10,244 bases of DNA from JAKORR01 sp964608495 (GTDB taxonomy: Bacteria > Armatimonadota > Zipacnadia > Zipacnadales > FEN-943): contig CAZSOQ010000193.1 of NCBI GenBank assembly GCA_964608495.1, positions 1 through 10,244 on the forward strand. Reading direction: 5' to 3'. A program made the translations under genes and the position numbers. The stretch's first letter is position 1; every line of letters begins with the position of its first letter. The notes below the pieces were generated by a model. That model saw only the letters and a program-made list of their open reading frames with translations. It had not been told where the DNA came from and searched no databases. Of the stretch, positions 1 through 6,785 are shown one piece after another.

Positions 1-111
1 ATAGGTAACTGACCGCGAGCCGGCTGTGCCTCGTGGCGGGGGATGTTCAGTCCGCTGCGGGGGCCGCCGGGCCCGCTGCGGGGGCCGCCGGGCTCGCGGT
101 CAGTTACCTAT
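1..111. repeat. Perfect 21-bp inverted repeat (foldback) at the window edge
   Basis: Bases 1-21 (ATAGGTAACTGACCGCGAGC plus C) are the exact reverse complement of 91-111. A 69-base spacer separates the arms and pairing stops at base 22/90. One arm starts exactly at base 1 and the other arm is inside coding sequence. A chimeric foldback at a contig end is therefore as likely as a biological hairpin. Confidence 0.85.
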
Positions 112-833
112 CGCGAGCGGCGGCGCTTCGCGGGCAGCCCGCCGTGATCTCCCGCCTGGCGGTGCTGGCGCACACGGGGTCCCTGAGGGTCGCCACCGAG
201 GAGGCGATGCTGGGCCTGGCGGAGGCCTGGGAGCGCGGTCGCGGCGAGACGGCGGCGCTCTTCCGCTTCATGCAGGCCGTCAGTGACGAAGCCGACCTGA
301 CGGCCTGGGTAGCCAGGTACCAGGGCCCCGAGGACGAGAAGGCGCTGCTGGAGGCGGAGCAGGCCCTGGCGCTCGGGGACGCGGAGCTAGCCCTGGCGCG
401 CCTGCAGACCGCGCGCCCCGGCCCCACGGCCTGGCGCGACCGCACCGAGGCCCTGCTGCGACTCGGCAGGCCCATCGAGGCCGGGCCGGCGGTCGGGAAC
501 CTGCTCAGGTACGCCCCTGGGCCGGAGGCCTTCGCGCTGAGCGGTGCGGTCGCGGCCCAGTTGGGCGACTGGGAGGAAGCGGCCTGGTGGTACGCGCGGG
601 CGGTCGCCGAAGGCGACGACACCCCGACGCTCACCGCGTCCCTGGCGCGGGCGGCCGAGACAGCCCAGCTCACCCCGGATCAGCGCACGGACCTCACCCA
701 CCGCGCATCGGCCTACGCGGGCACGGGCCGGGACCGCACGCGGGCCCTCCAGGCGGTGTCCGTGGCCTTGGGGCTGGCCCAGGCTACCGGGGACGAGAGC
801 GCCGCAGAGAGCACCGCGCCGGTGCCCCAGTGA
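33..833 (+). CDS. TPR-like alanine-rich protein, probably 5'-truncated
   Basis: I do not recognise a specific family. The 266-residue product is rich in Ala, Leu, Glu and Arg and predicted all-helical. Residues about 105-200 look like degenerate tetratricopeptide repeats: helix pairs such as EAEQALALGDAELALARLQ, then RTEALLRLGRPIEAG, then LSGAVAAQLGDWEEAAWWYA. Such repeats usually mediate protein-protein contacts. There is no signal peptide or membrane segment in the visible part. The GTG at 33 is only the first start codon after a stop at 6-8. That stop lies inside the left arm of a perfect 21-bp inverted repeat (1-21 against 91-111). If the arm is an assembly foldback, the true gene begins outside the window. 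Residues 8-21 (repeated AAGAAG) come from a 21-bp tandem duplication. The stop is TGA at 831-833. The gene converges with the FtsB-like gene across a 36-bp gap. I am confident that it is coding, and not confident of the start or function. Confidence 0.65.
   Translation: MAGDVQSAAGAAGPAAGAAGLAVSYLSRAAALRGQPAVISRLAVLAHTGSLRVATEEAMLGLAEAWERGRGETAALFRFMQAVSDEADLTAWVARYQGPEDEKALLEAEQALALGDAELALARLQTARPGPTAWRDRTEALLRLGRPIEAGPAVGNLLRYAPGPEAFALSGAVAAQLGDWEEAAWWYARAVAEGDDTPTLTASLARAAETAQLTPDQRTDLTHRASAYAGTGRDRTRALQAVSVALGLAQATGDESAAESTAPVPQ
52..93 (+). repeat. Two perfect tandem copies of a 21-bp unit
   Basis: Bases 52-72 and 73-93 are identical (CCGCTGCGGGGGCCGCCGGG plus C). The unit is seven codons long, so the frame is kept and the protein gains a second AAGAAG block. 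This looks like a slippage or recombination duplication, or an assembly collapse or expansion, in a very GC-rich stretch. Confidence 0.85.
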
Positions 834-869
834 GGTCCGCAATGGCGACCCCCTCGTGAGCAGTGTGCG

Positions 870-1313
870 CTAGCAGCCCCCCGCCGGCCAGTTCCGGGCC
901 CGCGAGAGCAGGCGGCGGTTCAGGCGCAGGATCTCGAGACCCTCGTCGGCCCGCTCCCGCAGCCCGTCTATGATCGCCCGCAAGCCCCGGCTGGGCTTCT
1001 CCGCGGGCGGAGGCAGCTCCTTCACGTGGACAACGTACTCCCCGCGTCGCACCATGCCGTAGCGACCCCGCAGCAGCAGCTCCTTCCCCTCGGGCGTGTG
1101 GCTGAACCGCAGCGTGCGCTCAAGCTCCGCATTCTGCAGCGCCAGTCGCTGGTACTCCTCGTATAGTCGCGCCACCTCGCGCGCCTGCCGCCAGGCGTGC
1201 GGCGGCAACTCGAGCGCTCCAGGACCCGCCACGACCCCCGCCGCCAGGACGCCGATCGCCAACCACCCCACAGGGGTGAACACCCGGCTCGACCTCGGGC
1301 CGCCTTCCTGCAT
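870..1313 (-). CDS. FtsB/DivIC-like septum formation initiator family protein
   Basis: The 147-residue product has the layout of the FtsB/DivIC (septum formation initiator) family. It has a short basic cytoplasmic N-terminus, one membrane segment at about residues 12-30, a heptad-rich coiled coil at about 42-70 (EVARLYEEYQRLALQNAELE), and then the conserved turn RYGMVRRGE at 84-92, which matches the family's lGmvrpGE pattern. Family members link FtsL and FtsQ in the divisome at the division site and face the periplasm. The C-terminal tail of about 45 residues (Pro-rich, then basic and helical) is longer than in typical FtsB. The ATG at 1311-1313 has only a weak upstream purine run (AAGGA about 12 bases away, AAGG closer), so the start is moderately sure. 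The gene lies 86 bases downstream of the prenyltransferase on the same strand and may be co-transcribed with it. No fts neighbours are present, so the division role is inferred from architecture alone. Confidence 0.7.
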   Translation of the reverse strand: MQEGGPRSSRVFTPVGWLAIGVLAAGVVAGPGALELPPHAWRQAREVARLYEEYQRLALQNAELERTLRFSHTPEGKELLLRGRYGMVRRGEYVVHVKELPPPAEKPSRGLRAIIDGLRERADEGLEILRLNRRLLSRARNWPAGGC

Positions 1314-1399
1314 AGCCTTGCATCGTCCTTGCTACACAGAGCCTGTGCTTCCTTATTCGCGACCTTCCCACACAATCCTGCCGCGACCTTGGCCGTCTG

Positions 1400-2326
1400 T
1401 CAAGGGGAGACGGGGGTCACCGGCGGCGCCGCCAGCAGCAGAGCGGTAAACAGCAGCAGCCCGAAGGCTAGCTGCGCGATCACCGCCGCCGGACACGCCT
1501 CCTGCCACGCCAGACGGTCGTCGGGACGGTTGTTCAGCCGCTGCATGGCGACACCGGCCGGGATGATGGCGATCATGGCACACAGCGCATCCGCCGGCAG
1601 CCACAGCCGGGCCACCATCAGCGCGACCATCCCGAACCCGATCACGTACACCCACGTAAGCACAGCGGCGGCCAACGGCCTGCCCAGGATGACGACCAGG
1701 TGGCGCTTGCCCACGAGCGCGTCGGAATCGGCGTCCGGGAACTGGTTCACCCAGAGCACCGCCACGATCATGCACGCGATGGACAGCCCCAGGAGCAGCA
1801 TCGCGTCGCTGCACTGCCGGACCAGCACGTACTCCGTCCCCAGCATCGGCAGGATGCCGAAGTCCAGCGCGATGATCAGCTCACCGAACCCCGCGTAGGA
1901 TAGCCGCAGGGGAGGAGCGGTGTAGAAGAAGAGCGTGACCACGCCCACCAGGCCGATGCCGAGAACCGCCAGACCCCGCGTGGCGGCCAGGTAGACGCCG
2001 ATGGCGCAACCGGCGGCGAGACACAGCAGGCCCAGGAGCAGAACGTGGCGCGCCCGCACCAGACCGCGCTGGATAGCACGAGCGCCGCCCGAGAAGGGAC
2101 TGACGAACTGCACGTTGGCCTCGTCCGCCCCCGTCAGATGGTCGAAGAAGTCGTTCAGGAGATTGCCCGCGGCGTGCAGCAGAGCCATGCCCAGGAGGGT
2201 GAGCAGGGACAGGCGGGGATCCATGACGCCGTCCCGCCACTTGACGTACGCCGTGGCCACCAGGACAGGCACGATCGAGGCAGTGATGAACTGCGGACGC
2301 GCCGCCATGAACAGGCGAAGCAGCAT
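1400..2326 (-). CDS. menA: UbiA-family prenyltransferase, probably MenA-type (1,4-dihydroxy-2-naphthoate polyprenyltransferase)
   Basis: The 308-residue integral membrane protein has the two Asp-rich motifs that bind Mg-diphosphate in the UbiA superfamily: NLLNDFFD at residues 55-62 and NQFPDADSD at 194-202. Each sits in a cytoplasmic loop. The second is followed by GKRHLVVILG, which resembles the GKrTL segment of MenA-like enzymes. YTAPPLRLSY at about 135-144 is also typical. About eight or nine hydrophobic helices are visible, and the length is normal. The likely reaction attaches a polyprenyl chain to a naphthoate head group in menaquinone synthesis at the inner membrane. UbiA-family specificity cannot be settled from motifs, and no other men gene is in the window. 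I chose ATG 2326 because AGGAAGG ends seven bases upstream. A GTG immediately before it (2329) is also possible. A candidate sigma70 promoter lies at 2396-2424. Confidence 0.8.
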   Translation of the reverse strand: MLLRLFMAARPQFITASIVPVLVATAYVKWRDGVMDPRLSLLTLLGMALLHAAGNLLNDFFDHLTGADEANVQFVSPFSGGARAIQRGLVRARHVLLLGLLCLAAGCAIGVYLAATRGLAVLGIGLVGVVTLFFYTAPPLRLSYAGFGELIIALDFGILPMLGTEYVLVRQCSDAMLLLGLSIACMIVAVLWVNQFPDADSDALVGKRHLVVILGRPLAAAVLTWVYVIGFGMVALMVARLWLPADALCAMIAIIPAGVAMQRLNNRPDDRLAWQEACPAAVIAQLAFGLLLFTALLLAAPPVTPVSP

Positions 2327-2333
2327 CACCGGG

Positions 2334-2340
2334 CCTTCCT
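2334..2340 (-). promoter_or_regulatory. Ribosome binding site of the prenyltransferase
   Basis: The minus strand reads AGGAAGG, seven bases before ATG 2326 and only four before the alternative GTG 2329. The spacing favours the ATG. Confidence 0.65.
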
Positions 2341-2395
2341 CCGGTTGCCAGTGCTATGATCCAGTCTTCGATCCCCGCGTCCGCGCCTGAGCGTC

Positions 2396-2424
2396 ACTAT
2401 ACACTACAGACCGGCCACGGACAA
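2396..2424 (-). promoter_or_regulatory. Candidate sigma70-type promoter for the prenyltransferase
   Basis: Read on the minus strand, TTGTCC (2419-2424) is followed by a 17-base spacer and TATAGT (2396-2401). These match the -35 consensus at four of six bases and the -10 consensus at five of six. Transcription would start near 2389, giving a leader of about 60 bases. The -35 box lies within one arm of the dyad at 2419-2444. Confidence 0.5.
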
Positions 2425-2444
2425 CGCGCAACCCCGGGTTGTCC
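2419..2444. promoter_or_regulatory. 7-bp dyad, possible operator between divergent genes
   Basis: GGACAAC (2419-2425) and GTTGTCC (2438-2444) are perfect inverted copies separated by 12 bases. The left arm coincides with the predicted -35 box of the divergent prenyltransferase gene, so a dimeric regulator bound here could block that promoter. An operator role is inferred. The dyad could also be chance, or a hairpin in the hydrolase leader. Confidence 0.3.
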
Positions 2445-2512
2445 CGGCGAGAGGTGCCCGGGGCGCCCAGAGGGAAGTGGCCCTTCCGCCCCGCAGGGGG
2501 TCGCGACACGCG

Positions 2513-2520
2513 AAGGAGGG
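2513..2520 (+). promoter_or_regulatory. Strong ribosome binding site of the secreted hydrolase
   Basis: AAGGAGGG is a near-perfect anti-16S match and ends eight bases before ATG 2529. It fixes the start there and rules out the upstream TTG at 2439. Confidence 0.85.
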
Positions 2521-2528
2521 CTTCGGCG

Positions 2529-5500
2529 ATGAGAGCGTTTCACCACGGCAGTCCCTGGGCAGTCCTGGCGGTGGCCGCGGGCCTTGCGCTGCTGGCGTCG
2601 GCGCCGGCCGCCGCGCAGACGCTCGACTTGCGCGACGACTTCTCGGGCTACCAGGAGGGGGCCGAGCCCGCGGGGCCCTGGCTCGCCGACGGCTTCCTCT
2701 GGGAAGTCACCGCCGGCGCCGTGCGGGCCATGTGCCCCGGCGTCTCCCACCTCAACCTCCGCCAGCCCCAGTGGTTCCGCCGGGCCCTCGTCGAGGCCAC
2801 CGTCACGGTGCGCAGGCCCGTCACCAAGGGCTGGAAGGTCGTCGGCGTCGCCCTCTTCCACGACGACGAGCACATGTGGCACGCCGCCCTCATCGAGAGC
2901 CCCGACGACAACGGCAGCCACAGGCACTTCGAGCTGGGGATGAGGCTTCCCGGCTCGTGGCCCGCCCAGGACGGCCTAACGAGGACGGTGGACTTCAACA
3001 CCGCCGTGGACTGGCAGTACGATCATCCCTACCGGATCACGATGGGGCTGGGGGACGGCAAAATGCGAGCGCTCCTGGCGGAGATGGACGGCACCAGGGT
3101 GTCGGAGATCGCTTACGACCTGGCCGACCCGGCCGTGATGGACGGCTCCCCGGCGCTCAGGTGCGCGGGCTTCGAGGCGGTGTTCGATGACGTGGTCGTG
3201 CAGGCCACCGACTACGCCGGCGCGCCGCCCCCCGAGGAAGAGCGCCTCGCGCCGCCCCTCGACATCCCCAGCATCGCCCAGGTGCAGGGCAAGCAGACCG
3301 GCTTCTTCCACGTCGAGCGCACAGACGGCGTGTGGTGGGTCATCGAGCCGGGAGGCAAGGGCTACTACGCCATCGGGACGGACCACGTGCGCTACGGCGG
3401 CCACTGGTGTCAGACCCTCGGCTACGCGCCCTACGGCAAGAACACCCAACGCCTCTACCCCAGCGAGGACGCCTGGGCCGAGACGGCCACGGACAGGCTC
3501 AAGCGGTGGAACTTCAACCTGCTGCCCGCCGGCCACTCCCCGTCCTGTCGCTACCGCGGCATGCCCCACACGGAGTTCCTCAGCTTCGGCAGCGGCTACG
3601 CGGGCTATGACCCCCTCGTCGAGAAGGTCAACTGGACCGGCTTCCCCAACGTCTTCAGCAAGGCCTGGGAGGCGTGGTGCGACAAGGTCGCCTGGCGCGA
3701 CTGCCAGCGCAACGCCGGCGATCCCTGGCTCTTCGGCTACTTCCTCGACAACGAGCTCGAGTGGTGGGGCAAGGGCGGCGGCGACGTCGGTCTGGCGATG
3801 GAGGCGATGAAGCTCCCCGCCGGCAACTCGGCCAAGCAGGCGCTCGTCGGCATCCTGCGCGCCAGGTACGGGGACATCGCGCGCCTGAACCAGGCCTGGG
3901 GCGCCAAGTACGAGTCCTGGGACCAACTGGCCCAGGCCGACAAGCTGGAGGCCCAGAACGCCGACGCCCTCCGCACCGACCAGCTTGCCTACGTCGCCCA
4001 GGTAGCCGATCGCTACTTCCGCGTCACCTGCGAGGCCATCCGGCGCTACGATCCCAATCACATGGTGCTGGGCAGCAGGTTCGCGGGGGACGCCCCGCCG
4101 GGCGTGTGGGAGGCGGCGGGCAGGTACTGCGACATTGTGACCTTCAACTACTACGGCCGCGTGGACACCATCCTGGCCGAAGCCCCTGGCACCCAGGAGA
4201 CATGGACCGGCTACTACGAGAAGGCCCAGCGCCCCCTCATGATCACCGAGTGGTCCTTCCCGGCCCTCGATAGCGGCCTGCCCTGCGAGAACGGGGCGGG
4301 GATGCGCGTTGACACCCAGCAGCAGAAGGCCCTGTGCTACGAGGTCTACCAGCGCCTGATCTTCAGCCTCCCCTTCATGGTCGGCTCGGACTACTTCATG
4401 TGGGTGGACGAGCCCGCGCTGGGCATCGCCGACACCTTCCCGGAGGACAGCAACTACGGGCTCGTCAACGAGCAGGATGAGCCCTACGAGGTGCTGACCA
4501 GAACGGCCACCAGGGTCAACGCCCTCGCCTATGAGCTGCACTCAGGCCAGGTGCCCGAGGTCTCGGTCCGGCGCGTCGCCCTGCGGGACGGCAAGATCCA
4601 GGCCGAGCTGGCCAACGACGGCCGCGGGAACGCCCGCTTTGACCTGTCCTTCGTCGTCGGCGGCAGAGAGGCCGAGAGGGCGCCCCTCCGGCTCGCCCCC
4701 GGCGAGCATCGCTGGGTGCCGATGACCCAGCAGGTCGCTCCCCCGGCCTACGTGACCGCCCTCGCCGACCCCGGCCGCGAGCTACCCGAGCAGGACCGCA
4801 CCGACAACCACGCAAGCTTCCTCTACTACCGCCCGGCCGCGTGGCCCCAGTGTCCCGCCGGCAAGTGGCTGGCCCGCTGGCCCGTCGTCGTCACCACCGG
4901 GCCTGTCAGCAGGCCCGACGATGCCGTCATCACCGTCAGCGGCGAGATGCTCGCGGACCTCGGCACCGCCGAAGAGGTAGGCTGGCGCCTCGCGGCCTAC
5001 GACGGTGACGGCACCAGCCTCCCCTGCCAGCTCGAGCCCTGGCCCGAAGGCTGGCAGGTGGCGCTATCAGTGGCCGGCGGACCGCCGAGGTCCGGCCTGG
5101 TCATCTACCTCTATCTCACCGACGCGGACCTGCCGCAGCGGCCGCCGAGCGTGGTGGTCGTCATGGAGGGCAACCGCTGGCGAGCCGACAACGGGGTCCT
5201 CACTCTTGAGGGAACCGAGGGCGGCAACGTCGTTGACAGCGTCACCTACCTGGGCACCGCCATGGGCCGCCTCAACCCGCTGATCTGGGAGAGGCGCGCG
5301 GGCCAGGACCTGTGGACCCAGACGGCCCGCACTTCCCAGGTGCTGGCCTTCAGCGGCCCGGTCCGAGCCGCGATCCAGGTGTGGTGCGAGAGCGAGCCGG
5401 AGCAGCCGAGCATCACGGCCGTGGATGACCAGGGAGCGATGGCCGCGCAGCGGGCCCGGCCGCACCACTTCCAGGTGGTGCATCGCGTGGGCCTGGCGCC

Positions 5501-5960
5501 GGGGCGCAGCTCCTTCGGCGACCAGTTCGTGTCGGTGCGCAATCTGGGCCGGGACCCGATGGAGCTGAGGGGCTGGTTCACCTACCTGCTGAGCGCGATC
5601 GGCGGGGACAGCAACGACGATGTGGTCGGAGGCCCGAAGGTGCCCAACTACTGGCTCAACGTCGGGGCGTGGAGGGACGAGCCAACGGGGCTGACCCTCG
5701 GGGCCGTGCCCACACCCGACGACCGGATCGCCTGCTACTTCTGGCGAGACCCGGCGGGCGGCCAACATGCGGACCTGCGCCGAGCCTATGAGCCGTCGGC
5801 CTTCCTGGAGCCACAAAAGGAAAGGCGGGAGGAGCCTGAAGCTCCTCCCGCCCTCATCTTCGCCGGAAGGTCCGACGACCGGCCCTGGGCCGGTGTCGGC
5901 ACGGAGGCTCTAGCCGCCGGTTACGGCGAGGTGCGAGCCCTGGGCCTTGAGCGCCCGTGA
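2529..5960 (+). CDS. Secreted multidomain agarase-like glycoside hydrolase (clan GH-A fold)
   Basis: The 1143-residue product starts with a clear Sec signal peptide (about residues 1-30: hydrophobic AVLAVAAGLALLASA, then APAAAQ). Next is a beta-rich, concanavalin/laminin-G-like region at about 31-230. Residues about 258-690 look like a (beta/alpha)8 catalytic domain. They open with GFFHVERTDGVWWVIEPGG, carry FGYFLDNELEWW with the probable acid/base Glu409 after Asn, and MITEWSFPALDSGLP with the probable nucleophile Glu574. They end with the agarase-like SNYGLVNEQDEPYEVL. Together these resemble GH50/agarase-type enzymes, which cleave beta-linked polysaccharides, but the substrate here is unknown. 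A CARDB/Ig-like beta domain follows at about 680-765. A C-terminal region of some 370 residues that I do not recognise follows that. It contains Asp-rich turns (NVGAWRDEPTGLTLG) and may bind carbohydrate. Codons 5811-5846 are unusually A/T-rich at third positions because a terminator for the opposite gene lies there. Secretion is well supported. The exact family is tentative. Confidence 0.75.
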   Translation: MRAFHHGSPWAVLAVAAGLALLASAPAAAQTLDLRDDFSGYQEGAEPAGPWLADGFLWEVTAGAVRAMCPGVSHLNLRQPQWFRRALVEATVTVRRPVTKGWKVVGVALFHDDEHMWHAALIESPDDNGSHRHFELGMRLPGSWPAQDGLTRTVDFNTAVDWQYDHPYRITMGLGDGKMRALLAEMDGTRVSEIAYDLADPAVMDGSPALRCAGFEAVFDDVVVQATDYAGAPPPEEERLAPPLDIPSIAQVQGKQTGFFHVERTDGVWWVIEPGGKGYYAIGTDHVRYGGHWCQTLGYAPYGKNTQRLYPSEDAWAETATDRLKRWNFNLLPAGHSPSCRYRGMPHTEFLSFGSGYAGYDPLVEKVNWTGFPNVFSKAWEAWCDKVAWRDCQRNAGDPWLFGYFLDNELEWWGKGGGDVGLAMEAMKLPAGNSAKQALVGILRARYGDIARLNQAWGAKYESWDQLAQADKLEAQNADALRTDQLAYVAQVADRYFRVTCEAIRRYDPNHMVLGSRFAGDAPPGVWEAAGRYCDIVTFNYYGRVDTILAEAPGTQETWTGYYEKAQRPLMITEWSFPALDSGLPCENGAGMRVDTQQQKALCYEVYQRLIFSLPFMVGSDYFMWVDEPALGIADTFPEDSNYGLVNEQDEPYEVLTRTATRVNALAYELHSGQVPEVSVRRVALRDGKIQAELANDGRGNARFDLSFVVGGREAERAPLRLAPGEHRWVPMTQQVAPPAYVTALADPGRELPEQDRTDNHASFLYYRPAAWPQCPAGKWLARWPVVVTTGPVSRPDDAVITVSGEMLADLGTAEEVGWRLAAYDGDGTSLPCQLEPWPEGWQVALSVAGGPPRSGLVIYLYLTDADLPQRPPSVVVVMEGNRWRADNGVLTLEGTEGGNVVDSVTYLGTAMGRLNPLIWERRAGQDLWTQTARTSQVLAFSGPVRAAIQVWCESEPEQPSITAVDDQGAMAAQRARPHHFQVVHRVGLAPGRSSFGDQFVSVRNLGRDPMELRGWFTYLLSAIGGDSNDDVVGGPKVPNYWLNVGAWRDEPTGLTLGAVPTPDDRIACYFWRDPAGGQHADLRRAYEPSAFLEPQKERREEPEAPPALIFAGRSDDRPWAGVGTEALAAGYGEVRALGLERP
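5815..5852 (-). terminator. Intrinsic terminator of the pilin-like gene, embedded in the 3' end of the hydrolase gene
   Basis: On the minus strand GGCGGGAGGAGC (5841-5852) pairs perfectly with GCTCCTCCCGCC (5824-5835) around a five-base TTCAG loop. The T-rich tract TTTCCTTTT follows at 5815-5823. This 12-bp GC stem plus U tract is a classic Rho-independent terminator. It lies about 120 bases past the pilin-like stop (5974). On the plus strand the stem is preceded by an A-rich tract but is not followed by T's, so polarity favours the minus-strand transcript. Confidence 0.8.
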
Positions 5961-5973
5961 TGCGGTCGGCAGG

Positions 5974-6627
5974 CTACTCCAGCTCGATGGACCACTGGCA
6001 GTCGCCGGTGGCGCACTGCACGGCCGTCGGCTTCAGGAACTTGACGTGCGAATCGTAGAAGCAGTAGTTGGCACCGTCGTTGTGCCGGCGGCCCCCAGCG
6101 TCGTTGCGGATGAAGTCGTGCGTGTTGAGCCCGTCCGTGTTCGCTATCGTGATGCCGTCGTTGTAGTCCGTGAACAAGATCACGTTCGAGACATCCCACA
6201 CAGCGCTATCGGCGGTGCCACCCGGTGGCGTCGGCGCGCCCGCGAACCAGTGCACCGCGTTCATCGCATAGCCCGCGTTCTGTCCCACGTCCGGCATCGT
6301 GCCGTCGAACTTCGTGCCCGGCCGATAGGACGGGCACTGGAAGATCTGCACGTTGCGGATGTACGGGAGCAGCTTGATGCGCCACGAGAAATCCGTCCCC
6401 GTGAAGCCGTCGGTCCCGTCGGTCTCCGCGTAGTTGGACACACAGGTCTCGTCATAGTCCTGGGAGTACATTGCCGCCGCCAGACCGATCTGCTTGAGAT
6501 TACTCTGGCAGCTCGCCTGACGCGCCTTCTCTCGCGCCCTCGAGAAAACCGGGAAGAGAATCGAGGCCAGGATCGCGATGATGGCGATCACGACCAACAG
6601 CTCGATCAGAGTGAACCCGCGCTTCAT
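5974..6627 (-). CDS. Prepilin-type N-terminal methylation domain protein with H-X9-DG-like C-terminus (pseudopilin, DUF1559-like)
   Basis: The 217-residue product begins MKRG followed by FTLIELLVVIAIIAILAS. This is a class III leader cut after Gly4 by a prepilin peptidase, with Glu at mature position +5 and a hydrophobic helix that anchors the pilin. LFPVFSRAREKARQASC and SNLKQIGLAAAMYSQDYDE follow, a signature of the large pseudopilin families of Armatimonadota and Planctomycetes. Near the C-terminus His182 is followed by nine residues and then Asp192-Ser193 (RRHNDGANYCFYDSHVKFL). This is the H-X9-DG tag with Ser in place of Gly. Its role may be in a type II secretion or type IV pilus-like fibre, or as a surface protein, but no assembly genes are nearby. 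ATG 6627 is set by GGAGGA seven bases upstream. The gene has its own promoter near 6676 and a terminator at 5815-5852. A longer reading from 6705 would include the promoter and is rejected. Confidence 0.88.
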   Translation of the reverse strand: MKRGFTLIELLVVIAIIAILASILFPVFSRAREKARQASCQSNLKQIGLAAAMYSQDYDETCVSNYAETDGTDGFTGTDFSWRIKLLPYIRNVQIFQCPSYRPGTKFDGTMPDVGQNAGYAMNAVHWFAGAPTPPGGTADSAVWDVSNVILFTDYNDGITIANTDGLNTHDFIRNDAGGRRHNDGANYCFYDSHVKFLKPTAVQCATGDCQWSIELE

Positions 6628-6634
6628 TGTATAG

Positions 6635-6640
6635 TCCTCC
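6635..6640 (-). promoter_or_regulatory. Ribosome binding site of the pilin-like gene
   Basis: The minus strand reads GGAGGA, seven bases before ATG 6627. This confirms the start at the prepilin leader MKRG. Confidence 0.8.
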
Positions 6641-6675
6641 GCTGAGTTGATTGCCCCGCTACCGCACCTGAGGCA

Positions 6676-6704
6676 ATTATACCCGACAGCCCCAAGCCTG
6701 AACA
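6676..6704 (-). promoter_or_regulatory. Promoter of the pilin-like gene
   Basis: The minus strand has a perfect -10 box TATAAT (6676-6681). Seventeen bases upstream is TGTTCA (6699-6704), a weak -35 match (three of six). The start of transcription would be near 6669, leaving a leader of about 40 bases. TATAAT stands out in this GC-rich sequence. I checked for a sigma54 GG-N10-GC pair, and the spacing is wrong. Confidence 0.55.
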
Positions 6705-6785
6705 CCCTCGCCCCCCCAGTATGGACGCATAGCTAACCGCTTTGTTCGCCCGCCTTCCCAGCCTGCCGCGCCCGGCGGTCCGGAA

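Noticed and set aside
2439..2528. Longer hydrolase reading from TTG 2439
   Set aside because: The added residues are Arg-rich and precede the signal peptide. AAGGAGGG sits correctly before ATG 2529.
2976..4541. 521-codon open frame antisense to the hydrolase
   Set aside because: The composition is a shadow of the strong G/C third positions of the plus-strand gene. It has no domain or ribosome binding site.
6628..6705. Longer pilin-like reading from 6705
   Set aside because: It would translate through the TATAAT box and the GGAGGA site and would bury the prepilin leader, which must be N-terminal.
6660..6710. Sigma54 promoter for the pilin-like gene
   Set aside because: GG and GC elements are present but separated by 8 bases instead of 10. 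The perfect TATAAT fits sigma70 better.
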